Assembly: GCF_014384905.1 (NCBI RefSeq) | Contig: NZ_JACRSV010000002.1 | Location: 62,001 to 126,000 of the forward strand | Length of the DNA: 64,000 nt | Direction of reading: 5' to 3' | Source: Fumia xinanensis | GTDB lineage: Bacteria > Bacillota > Clostridia > Oscillospirales > Ruminococcaceae | Shown: piece after piece, positions 58,192 to 64,000 of the stretch | How positions within the stretch are numbered: the first letter of the stretch is position 1 | How the letters are laid out: the number at the start of each line of letters is the position of its first letter | Made by a program: the position numbers and the translations under genes | Notes under the pieces: generated by a model | What the model saw: the letters and a program-made list of their open reading frames with translations, nothing else | Told to the model about the DNA's origin: nothing | Databases searched by the model: none

Positions 58192-58929
58192 ATGGCGGTG
58201 CAGCTGGAATTCAAAGTAGGGGATTTTGAGGGGCCGCTGGATTTACTCCTCTTTCTCATCTCGAAACATAAGCTCAACATCAACGACATCGAGATTTCTG
58301 AGCTTCTCGCCCAGTATTTAGACGCCATCGAGCAGATGCAGAGCGCCGATTTGGAGCTGAAGTCGGAATTTCTCGAGATGGCGGCAAGGCTTGTCTACAT
58401 TAAAACGGTTTCTCTGCTGCCAAAGCACGAGGAAGCGACGGAACTGAAAAAAGAGCTGGAGGGGCAGCTTCTTGAATACCAGCTTTGCCGGGAAATGGCG
58501 GAAAAGCTGGCTCTCATGGGCAAAGAACATCATGTTTACGTGAGGCTTCCCATGAAAATCAAGCTGGATCCCACCTATCAAGGAAGCCACGCGCCGGACG
58601 AGCTCATGGCCGCCTACCTGATGGTGGTGGGCAAGGCGAAACGGCGTCTGCCGCCGCCCGCATCGGCGTTTTCTGACATCGTCAGCCGGCGGGTGGTTTC
58701 GGTCACTTCAAAAATCGTCTATGTGCTGAAAAAGCTTTACCGGACGGGGCAGATGTCTTATGAGGAATTTTTTACGGCGCCTGACCGGAGCGAATTGGTG
58801 GCCACCTTTCTCGCCATGCTGGAATTGATGAAGTCCCACCGCATCACGGTGAGCGAGGATAACAGGACCGTTTATTTCCGCCGGGACAGACGCCCGAAAC
58901 CAGAGCCTGCGCAAGCGCAGCCAATTTAA
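58192..58929 (+). CDS. scpA: Segregation and condensation protein A
   Basis: A 245-residue kleisin that links SMC heads in the bacterial condensin. It has the N-terminal signature (FEGPLDLLLFLISKHKLNINDIEISELLAQYLDAI), the EFLEMAARLVYIKTVSLLP helix and a C-terminal winged helix (GQMSYEEFFTAPDRSELVATFLAMLELMK). It starts 3 bases after the M50 gene stop. Confidence 0.96.
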   Translation: MAVQLEFKVGDFEGPLDLLLFLISKHKLNINDIEISELLAQYLDAIEQMQSADLELKSEFLEMAARLVYIKTVSLLPKHEEATELKKELEGQLLEYQLCREMAEKLALMGKEHHVYVRLPMKIKLDPTYQGSHAPDELMAAYLMVVGKAKRRLPPPASAFSDIVSRRVVSVTSKIVYVLKKLYRTGQMSYEEFFTAPDRSELVATFLAMLELMKSHRITVSEDNRTVYFRRDRRPKPEPAQAQPI

Positions 58930-58951
58930 AGGAAAAATCAGGGGGAAGTTT

Positions 58952-59560
58952 ATGGGCGAAAACCAGTATTTCGGCGCTCTGGAGGCCATCTTATTTGCCT
59001 GCGGGGAGCCGGTGGAAATCGAGCGGCTGGCAGAGGGCCTGCACATCGACAAGGCGGCCGTGCGGCAGCAGCTTTTAGAGTACCAGCAGGCGCTCAGCTC
59101 ATCCGAGCGGGGCATCGAACTGCTCTTTTTAGACGACAAGGTACAGCTTTGCAGTAAACCCCAGTATGAGCAGGTCATCGTCTCGGTGGCGGCCATGAAG
59201 AAAAACGCACCGCTTTCAAACGCCGCCATGGAGGTGCTGGCGGTTGTCGCTTACAACCAGCCGGTAACAAAAAGCTTTGTGGAGCAGGTTCGCGGTGTAG
59301 AAAGCGGGCAAGTGGTCAATAATCTGGTGGAGAAGGGCCTGGTGGAGGAAGCCGGGCGGCTCAACGTCCCCGGGCGGCCGCTGACCTATCGGACGACGGC
59401 TAATTTTCTCCGGTGCTTTGGCCTCACCAGTTTGGGAGACCTTCCCAATCTCCCCTCCGGAGACGAAGAGGATGAGGGGGAGCAACTTTTGATGGAGACC
59501 GAGCCGCTGGCGGAAACCGGGGAAAATGCTGGCGCGCCTGAAGAGGCGTCAGCCGAATAA
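58952..59560 (+). CDS. scpB: Segregation and condensation protein B
   Basis: A 202-residue partner of ScpA with two winged-helix domains (LEAILFACGEPVEIERLAEGL; LEVLAVVAYNQPVTKSFVEQVRGVESGQVVNNLVEKGLVEEAG) and the family string GRPLTYRTTANFLRCFGL. The C-terminus is a 35-residue acidic tail. GGGGGAAG precedes the ATG. Confidence 0.96.
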   Translation: MGENQYFGALEAILFACGEPVEIERLAEGLHIDKAAVRQQLLEYQQALSSSERGIELLFLDDKVQLCSKPQYEQVIVSVAAMKKNAPLSNAAMEVLAVVAYNQPVTKSFVEQVRGVESGQVVNNLVEKGLVEEAGRLNVPGRPLTYRTTANFLRCFGLTSLGDLPNLPSGDEEDEGEQLLMETEPLAETGENAGAPEEASAE

Positions 59561-59593
59561 CCGACATCCGGTAATACGGGAAGGGGGGATGGC

Positions 59594-60304
59594 ATGGTCG
59601 GATGGATCATCTTCGGTTCGATTTTGCTGCTGCTGGGCATATTGCTGTCCCTGAGCATCACTTTCCGGGTACAGTATGACGATGACTTGACCATCACGGT
59701 TGGCGTGGGAAAATTCCGCTATACCCTGGTTCCTGTCTCTCAGAAAGAGGAAACGGACGTCAAAAAGGACAGCAAAAAGGTCAAAAAAGGAATCCAAAAA
59801 GAGCAGAAGAAGGTAAATCCCAAGGCGAAAAAGAAAGTGGAGAAGGGCGACGTGAAGGAAATGGTTTTTCTCGCCCTGGACATGTTAAAATCCGTTTTGC
59901 TGCCCATGCGGAAGCTTTTGAGCCGGGTGAGAATCACCGCCCTTTCCGTCGACATCACAGTGGGCGGGGAAGACGCCGCCGAAACAGCGGTCCTTTATGG
60001 GAAAATTTCCGCTTTGGTCTACGGGGGGCTGGCCACTCTTCGAAATCTGATGACCGTCAAGGTGGAGCGGGTGGCAATTAATTGCAACTTTTTGCAGGAT
60101 CACATCGATCAAAAGGTGTTTTTCAAGATAAAAGTACGCGTTTTATTCGCAGTTTGGGCCGTCCTGCGCATGGCCTGCCGGTTATTGGTCCATACTTTTC
60201 GAAGAGCGAAAAAAAATGCGGCAGATAAAAAAGAAGAATCACAAAATGGTCCGGAGAATGTTCCTGCTAAGCGGGAATCGACCGGAGATAACAGGAGGAA
60301 ATGA
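59594..60304 (+). CDS. DUF2953 protein
   Basis: A 236-residue protein with one N-terminal membrane helix (IIFGSILLLLGILLSLSI), a lysine-rich middle (residues about 55-90) and a C-terminal domain (LSVDITVGGEDAAETAVLYGKISALVYGGL). It belongs to DUF2953, whose members lie between scpB and ytfJ in spore formers and are thought to act in sporulation. AAGGGGGGATGGC precedes the ATG. Confidence 0.86.
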   Translation: MVGWIIFGSILLLLGILLSLSITFRVQYDDDLTITVGVGKFRYTLVPVSQKEETDVKKDSKKVKKGIQKEQKKVNPKAKKKVEKGDVKEMVFLALDMLKSVLLPMRKLLSRVRITALSVDITVGGEDAAETAVLYGKISALVYGGLATLRNLMTVKVERVAINCNFLQDHIDQKVFFKIKVRVLFAVWAVLRMACRLLVHTFRRAKKNAADKKEESQNGPENVPAKRESTGDNRRK

Positions 60305-60306
60305 TT

Positions 60307-60744
60307 ATGGCAGAACATCCGATTCAAGGCTTGATGGGCGTCACCATGCAGAAAATCAAGGAAATGGTGGACGTGAACACCATCGTCGGCACCCCCATTA
60401 CCACGCCAGACGGCACTACCATCATCCCGGTGTCCAAGGTGACTTTCGGCTTTGCGTCCGGCGGTTCCGATCTGCCCACCAAGGATCCGAAAGAGACTTT
60501 TGGCGGCGGAAGCGGCGCCGGCGTCACTTTGCAGCCTCTGGGTTTTTTGGTGGTGAAAGACGGCGACGTGAAGCTTTTGCAGCTTGCCACCTCGTCCAAC
60601 ACGGCCGACAAAATCGTCAACTCGGTGCCTGACATCATCGACAAGGTGTCCGACGCTTTTAGCAAGAACAAAGACGAAAAAGCGGCCAAAAACAGCAAGA
60701 AATCCGCCGCGGATGCCGGCAAACCTTCCGAAAAAGCAGAATAA
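60307..60744 (+). CDS. ytfJ: Sporulation protein YtfJ (GerW)
   Basis: A 145-residue protein with the YtfJ/GerW core: MGVTMQKIKEMVDVNTIVGTPITTPDGTTIIPVSKVTFGFASGG in segments, then GGGSGAGVTLQPLGFLVV and VKLLQL. It is required for normal spore germination in Bacillus. ACAGGAGGAAATG lies upstream; an in-frame ATG 2 codons earlier is also possible. Confidence 0.95.
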   Translation: MAEHPIQGLMGVTMQKIKEMVDVNTIVGTPITTPDGTTIIPVSKVTFGFASGGSDLPTKDPKETFGGGSGAGVTLQPLGFLVVKDGDVKLLQLATSSNTADKIVNSVPDIIDKVSDAFSKNKDEKAAKNSKKSAADAGKPSEKAE

Positions 60745-60794
60745 TTCACATGAACGGCCTGCCCTTCGCATATGATGAAGTGGCAGGTGGTTTC

Positions 60795-61973
60795 ATGAAT
60801 AAGAAAGTATTGTGTTTTGTCCTGTCGCTCTGCATTGGAGCGGCAGCCTGCTTCCCCGCAGGCGTATTCGCTGAGAAAGAACAGGGGGAAGCAGTCCAGA
60901 CGGCCCAGTCGGACGCTTTGGGGGTTTCCGCTCAGTCGGCGGCTCTCATCGAAGCGGACAGCGGCCGTGTTATCTTTGTCAAAAACGGGGAGGAACGCCT
61001 TCCCATCGCCAGCACTACGAAAATCATGACGGCGTTGCTGACGCTGGAAGCATCCAACCTGGACACCTATTTTACAGTGGACCCAAACGCCATTAAGGTA
61101 GAGGGCACTTCCATGGGACTCCAGGAAGGGGATCAGGTGACGCTGCGAATTTTAGCGGCGGGAATGCTTTTGGCTTCCGGCAATGACGCTGCAAACTCGG
61201 CGGCCTTAAAGGTAGGCGGTTCCCTGGACGAATTCGCCATCATGATGAACAAACGGGCCGCTCAGATCGGCATGAAGGACTCAAACTTTGTCACTCCGTC
61301 GGGCCTGGATGCCCAGAATCATTACTCCACGGCGCTTGACATGGCAAAGCTTGCCCGGGCGGCGCTCCAGAACCCGGATTTCAGCGCGATTTGCTCTCAG
61401 AAGAGCATGAAGCTCTCCTACGGGAATCCCCCCTACGACCGGTGGCTTTCTAATCACAACAAGCTTTTGAAAAGCTACCCTGACTGCATCGGGGTCAAAA
61501 CCGGTTTTACCAAAAAAGCGGGGAGGTGCCTCGTGTCGGCGGCGGAGCGGGACGGGGTCACCCTTATCTGCGTCACCATCAAAGCGCCCAGCGATTGGGA
61601 CGACCACCGCAAAATGCTGGACTATGGGTTTTCCCAGGTTCAGGCGGTGGAACTGAGCGGCGAAGTACCTGGGACGATTCCGGTGGTGGGCGGCGTTTCC
61701 GATCAGGTGACGCCCATGGTTCAGGTGGCGCCGAAAGCCTCGGTGTCGTCGGAGGACGCTGGAAAAATTGAGATGAAAATCGTGTCCCAGCCGTTTTTGT
61801 ATGCTCCGGTAAAACAGGGCGACTGCATCGGCGAGATGAGGTACTACTTAAATGGCGAACTTTTAAAATCCGCGCCATTGACCGCAAAAGAGACGGTGGC
61901 GGCGGACGAACGGGTCCCGGAAACGAGTTTTTGGGACAAAATCAAAAGCTGGTTTGCGGGATGGGGAAAGTAG
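60795..61973 (+). CDS. dacF: D-alanyl-D-alanine carboxypeptidase (PBP5/DacF type)
   Basis: A 392-residue secreted enzyme that trims the terminal D-Ala of peptidoglycan stem peptides. Signal peptide residues 1-26. Active-site motifs are SxxK at Ser73-Lys76 (STTK), SxN at Ser128-Asn130 (SGN) and KTG at 235-237. A PBP5-like C-terminal beta domain ends in an amphipathic anchor (FWDKIKSWFAGWGK). The ATG at 60795 follows GGCAGGTGG. Its neighbours suggest a sporulation role. Confidence 0.95.
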   Translation: MNKKVLCFVLSLCIGAAACFPAGVFAEKEQGEAVQTAQSDALGVSAQSAALIEADSGRVIFVKNGEERLPIASTTKIMTALLTLEASNLDTYFTVDPNAIKVEGTSMGLQEGDQVTLRILAAGMLLASGNDAANSAALKVGGSLDEFAIMMNKRAAQIGMKDSNFVTPSGLDAQNHYSTALDMAKLARAALQNPDFSAICSQKSMKLSYGNPPYDRWLSNHNKLLKSYPDCIGVKTGFTKKAGRCLVSAAERDGVTLICVTIKAPSDWDDHRKMLDYGFSQVQAVELSGEVPGTIPVVGGVSDQVTPMVQVAPKASVSSEDAGKIEMKIVSQPFLYAPVKQGDCIGEMRYYLNGELLKSAPLTAKETVAADERVPETSFWDKIKSWFAGWGK

Positions 61974-62020
61974 TTCCCCAAAAAACGGACAGAACCCCCT
62001 AACAGAAAGGAAATCAAAAG

Positions 62021-62815
62021 ATGGATGGAATCAGGCTGCAAAAAGTCATCGCGGAAAGCGGACTTTGCTCCCGGAGAAAAGCAGAAGAGTTAATTGAAGA
62101 GGGAAGAGTAAAGGTCAACGGCCATAAAGCGATCCTCGGCCAGAAGATTAACCCCCAAAAGGATATCGTTCTGGTGGACGGCGAGCGGTTAAAATCTCGC
62201 AACCGCCGCCAGAACGTATATATCATGCTCAACAAGCCCCGCGGATATCTGACGGCCATGTCGGATGGGCGGGGCCGTAAGTGCGTTTCAGAGCTTGTGG
62301 AAGATGCCCCTGACCGGGTTTACCCGGTGGGACGGCTCGATTTAAACTCTGAGGGGCTTTTGCTCTTCACAAACGACGGTGAATTTGCCAACACCATGAT
62401 GCACCCCGCCTACCAGGTGCCTAAATGCTATCGGGTCACCGTGCGGGAGCCGGTGTCGGACGAGCAGATGATCCGCCTGAGCGAGGGTGTGGAGATAGAC
62501 GGCCGGATGACGAATCCGGCAGACGTCCGCATCGTCACCGAGGAGGAAAAACGCTCTGTTATGCTCATCACCATCACCGAAGGCCGGAACCGCCAGATCC
62601 GTAAAATGTGCGAGGCGGTGAACCTGACGGTGGCGCGGCTCAAACGGATGTCGGTGGGACCGGTAAAGCTCGGTATGCTCAAACCTGGCGCTTGGCGGGA
62701 GCTTTCAAAGGACGAGGTGGACATGCTTCTCGAAAGTGCGGGACGGGCCGCGCAAAAATCAAACAAAGGAGAGGAAAAACGTGCTGCATTTAAGGCCGTT
62801 AAACGACGGAGATAA
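62021..62815 (+). CDS. rluB: 23S rRNA pseudouridine synthase, RluB/RsuA type
   Basis: A 264-residue enzyme. The N-terminal S4 RNA-binding domain (IRLQKVIAESGLCSRRKAEELIEEGRVKVNG) is followed by the catalytic domain with Asp in VGRLDLNSEGLLLFTNDG, LNKPRGY and GRNRQIRKMCEAV. A basic tail extends the usual length by about 30 residues. AGAAAGGAAATC precedes the ATG. It overlaps the next gene by 35 bases. Confidence 0.94.
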   Translation: MDGIRLQKVIAESGLCSRRKAEELIEEGRVKVNGHKAILGQKINPQKDIVLVDGERLKSRNRRQNVYIMLNKPRGYLTAMSDGRGRKCVSELVEDAPDRVYPVGRLDLNSEGLLLFTNDGEFANTMMHPAYQVPKCYRVTVREPVSDEQMIRLSEGVEIDGRMTNPADVRIVTEEEKRSVMLITITEGRNRQIRKMCEAVNLTVARLKRMSVGPVKLGMLKPGAWRELSKDEVDMLLESAGRAAQKSNKGEEKRAAFKAVKRRR

Positions 62816-63131
62816 TTTTCCGGAACTCCAGGGCGGGATGTATTATATCGCCCTTGATGGAGCAGAGCTATTGGGTTACTGCAAATACCATAAGGACCAC
62901 GACTGCGTCATCATCGAGGAGCTGAAGGACGGAGGCAGTGTCGACCTGTTCGACGGGCTGCTGCGGGCAGTGTTTTCTTATGTGATGGAAGCAAACGTCA
63001 ACCGGGCTAAGCTGTCGGAAGGCATCAACAAAGAGATATTAAAGACCCTGATGGTGCCGGTGGACGGACAAAATTGCGTAAATTCACTAAAGGACTTTTT
63101 ATATAATTGTAAGAAATGTAAAATGTCCTAA
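62781..63131 (+). CDS. Unknown small protein (116 aa), acetyltransferase-like fold possible
   Basis: GTG at 62781, preceded by AGGAGAGG inside the rluB coding end, opens a 116-codon frame. The strand/helix order (GMYYIALDGAELLGYCKYHKDHDCVIIEELKDGG, then a helix LLRAVFSYVME and a Cys-containing C-terminus) resembles small GNAT-like domains, but the acetyl-CoA loop is not clear. It is the last gene of the scpAB operon. Three cysteines (QNCVN...NCKKCK) lie near the end. Confidence 0.6.
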   Translation: MLHLRPLNDGDNFPELQGGMYYIALDGAELLGYCKYHKDHDCVIIEELKDGGSVDLFDGLLRAVFSYVMEANVNRAKLSEGINKEILKTLMVPVDGQNCVNSLKDFLYNCKKCKMS

Positions 63132-63149
63132 GAAATACCAAAAAAGATA

Positions 63150-63178
63150 TTGTTATTTTTTTCACGTTGTAGTATAAT
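63150..63178 (+). promoter_or_regulatory. Promoter of the carboxyltransferase gene
   Basis: TTGTTA (63150-63155), 17 bases, TATAAT (63173-63178). The 120-base leader that follows has small dyads (GTCCC/GGGAC) but no element I recognise. Confidence 0.75.
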
Positions 63179-63304
63179 ACAATGGGTGAATTTGAGGATT
63201 GTGGAAGAAGTCCCTTGGGACAGGCTCCATTTTCTTCAATTTCTGTATTCAAAGAAGGCTGAAACCGCCGTTTCGGCCGAGCACATAGAAATGGGGGCAA
63301 TATA

Positions 63305-64000
63305 ATGAACTTACAAGCCAAGCTTAATAAGCTTGAGGAAATGAAAGCTGCCTGCAAAAAGACGTCTCCTGCCCGCGAAAGACTGGAGTCGCTTTTTGAC
63401 GAAAACACCTTCGTTGAGCTGGACGGATTTGTTGCTAATGGCAGTGAAGGCGTCGGCGTTGTAACCGGTTACGGCATGGTGGAGGGAAGCGTCGTGTACG
63501 CGTTTTCCCAGGACGTTACCGTCATGGGTGGCGCGATTTCCAGACTTCACGCCGAGAAAATCGCCAAAATCTATGAGCTGGCTGTAAAAAACGGCTCTCC
63601 GGTTGTGGCAATTTACGATTCCAACGGGGCAAAGCTCTCCGAAGGATCTGAGATTTTGAGCGCTTACAGTAAAATCCTTTCCATGGAGAACAATCTTTCC
63701 GGCGTCGTCCCCCAGATTTCGGTGGTGGCGGGAAGCTGCACCGGCATCAGCGCCATGATGGCGGCTTCTGCTGACATTGTAGTCATGGCCGAGGACGCAG
63801 CGCTCTATCTGTCTGACGCCGATGGAGACGTTTCTGCAGAGGCTGCCGCAAAAGTTGGCGCCGCCCACATTGTCGAAAAAGACGCAAAATCCGCTGTGCT
63901 GAGAGCACGGGACGTAGTTTCGATGCTGCCCCTCAACAACATTTCCATTGCGCCCATCGCCGAAGGTTCTGTGAACCCCAATGCCGTTTCCATTGACGAC
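63305..64000 (+). CDS. Carboxyltransferase subunit (acyl-CoA carboxylase or decarboxylase), partial at window end
   Basis: An ATG at 63305 opens a frame that runs off the window after 232 codons. The protein begins LQAKLNKLEEMKAACKKTSPARERLESLFDENTFVELDGFV, the standard start of the crotonase-fold carboxyltransferase domain (PF01039), and continues with GVVTGYGMVEGSVVYAFSQDVTVMGGAISRLHAEKI. The conserved GAKLSEG and a GSCTGISAMMAASADIVVM oxyanion region follow. Members include methylmalonyl-CoA or glutaconyl-CoA decarboxylase alpha and acyl-CoA carboxylase beta subunits. The downstream genes that would distinguish these are outside the window. A GGGGG motif lies upstream. Confidence 0.9.
   Translation, partial: MNLQAKLNKLEEMKAACKKTSPARERLESLFDENTFVELDGFVANGSEGVGVVTGYGMVEGSVVYAFSQDVTVMGGAISRLHAEKIAKIYELAVKNGSPVVAIYDSNGAKLSEGSEILSAYSKILSMENNLSGVVPQISVVAGSCTGISAMMAASADIVVMAEDAALYLSDADGDVSAEAAAKVGAAHIVEKDAKSAVLRARDVVSMLPLNNISIAPIAEGSVNPNAVSIDD

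Overview
The window looks like a chromosomal segment of a spore-forming, low-to-mid GC Clostridia (Oscillospirales/Ruminococcaceae-like). The signs are spoVAC/AD/AE, ytfJ, a rubrerythrin/PerR pair, 6S RNA next to tcdA, the scpA-scpB-ytfJ-dacF-rluB run, near-consensus TTGACA-17-TATAAT promoters, AGGAGG ribosome binding sites and many UUCG or T-tailed terminators. The genus cannot be fixed from the sequence alone.

Layout. 1-1.3 kb: end of an unknown gene, a Cys-rich small protein, and a PadR/DUF2812 pair behind a promoter with a perfect operator dyad. 1.3-6 kb: an AraC regulator and a four-gene sugar-derivative operon (TIM-barrel protein, SIS isomerase, orphan domain protein, Gfo/Idh oxidoreductase). 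6-13.2 kb: housekeeping genes (glmM, trhA, rpsF-ssb-rpsR, rubrerythrin, PerR). 13.4-17.5 kb: the spoVA genes, split by an oppositely oriented 655-codon glycosidase-like gene. 17.7-23.6 kb: a peptide-type ABC transporter operon of unusual design. 23.6-24.5 kb: a promoter-to-terminator transcription unit without a long reading frame. 24.6-31 kb: DUF1292, 6S RNA, tcdA, a split TauE exporter, a LemA-like protein, aldehyde dehydrogenase and a secreted serpin. 31-35.6 kb: a MacB-type ABC system with a large surface protein. 35.6-36.5 kb: a small regulator locus with long inverted repeats. 36.5-45.5 kb: a sucrose/alpha-glucoside operon read leftward (sucrose phosphorylase, binding protein, two permeases, GH13 glucosidase, LacI repressor, fructokinase). 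45.9-48.5 kb: DUF2975, XRE regulator and DUF4173. 48.5-56.5 kb: an AT-rich mobile element with a broken large serine recombinase, TnpW, a frameshifted sigma factor, MarR and two ABC-2 transporters. 56.5-56.8 kb: three tRNAs. 57-63 kb: rpmB and the scpAB/ytfJ/dacF/rluB operon. 63.3 kb to the end: start of a biotin-pathway carboxyltransferase.

The strongest candidate for something undescribed is the 17.8-23.6 kb transporter. Its DppC-like permease carries seven RCC1-type repeats inserted into the extracytoplasmic loop. Its OppF-like ATPase carries an insertion of about 185 residues, partly coiled coil, between Walker A and the Q-loop. No substrate-binding protein is encoded beside it, and a 65-residue membrane protein ends the operon. 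The second candidate is the orphan minus-strand transcription unit at 23.6-24.5 kb, which has a consensus promoter and a terminator but only broken short frames.
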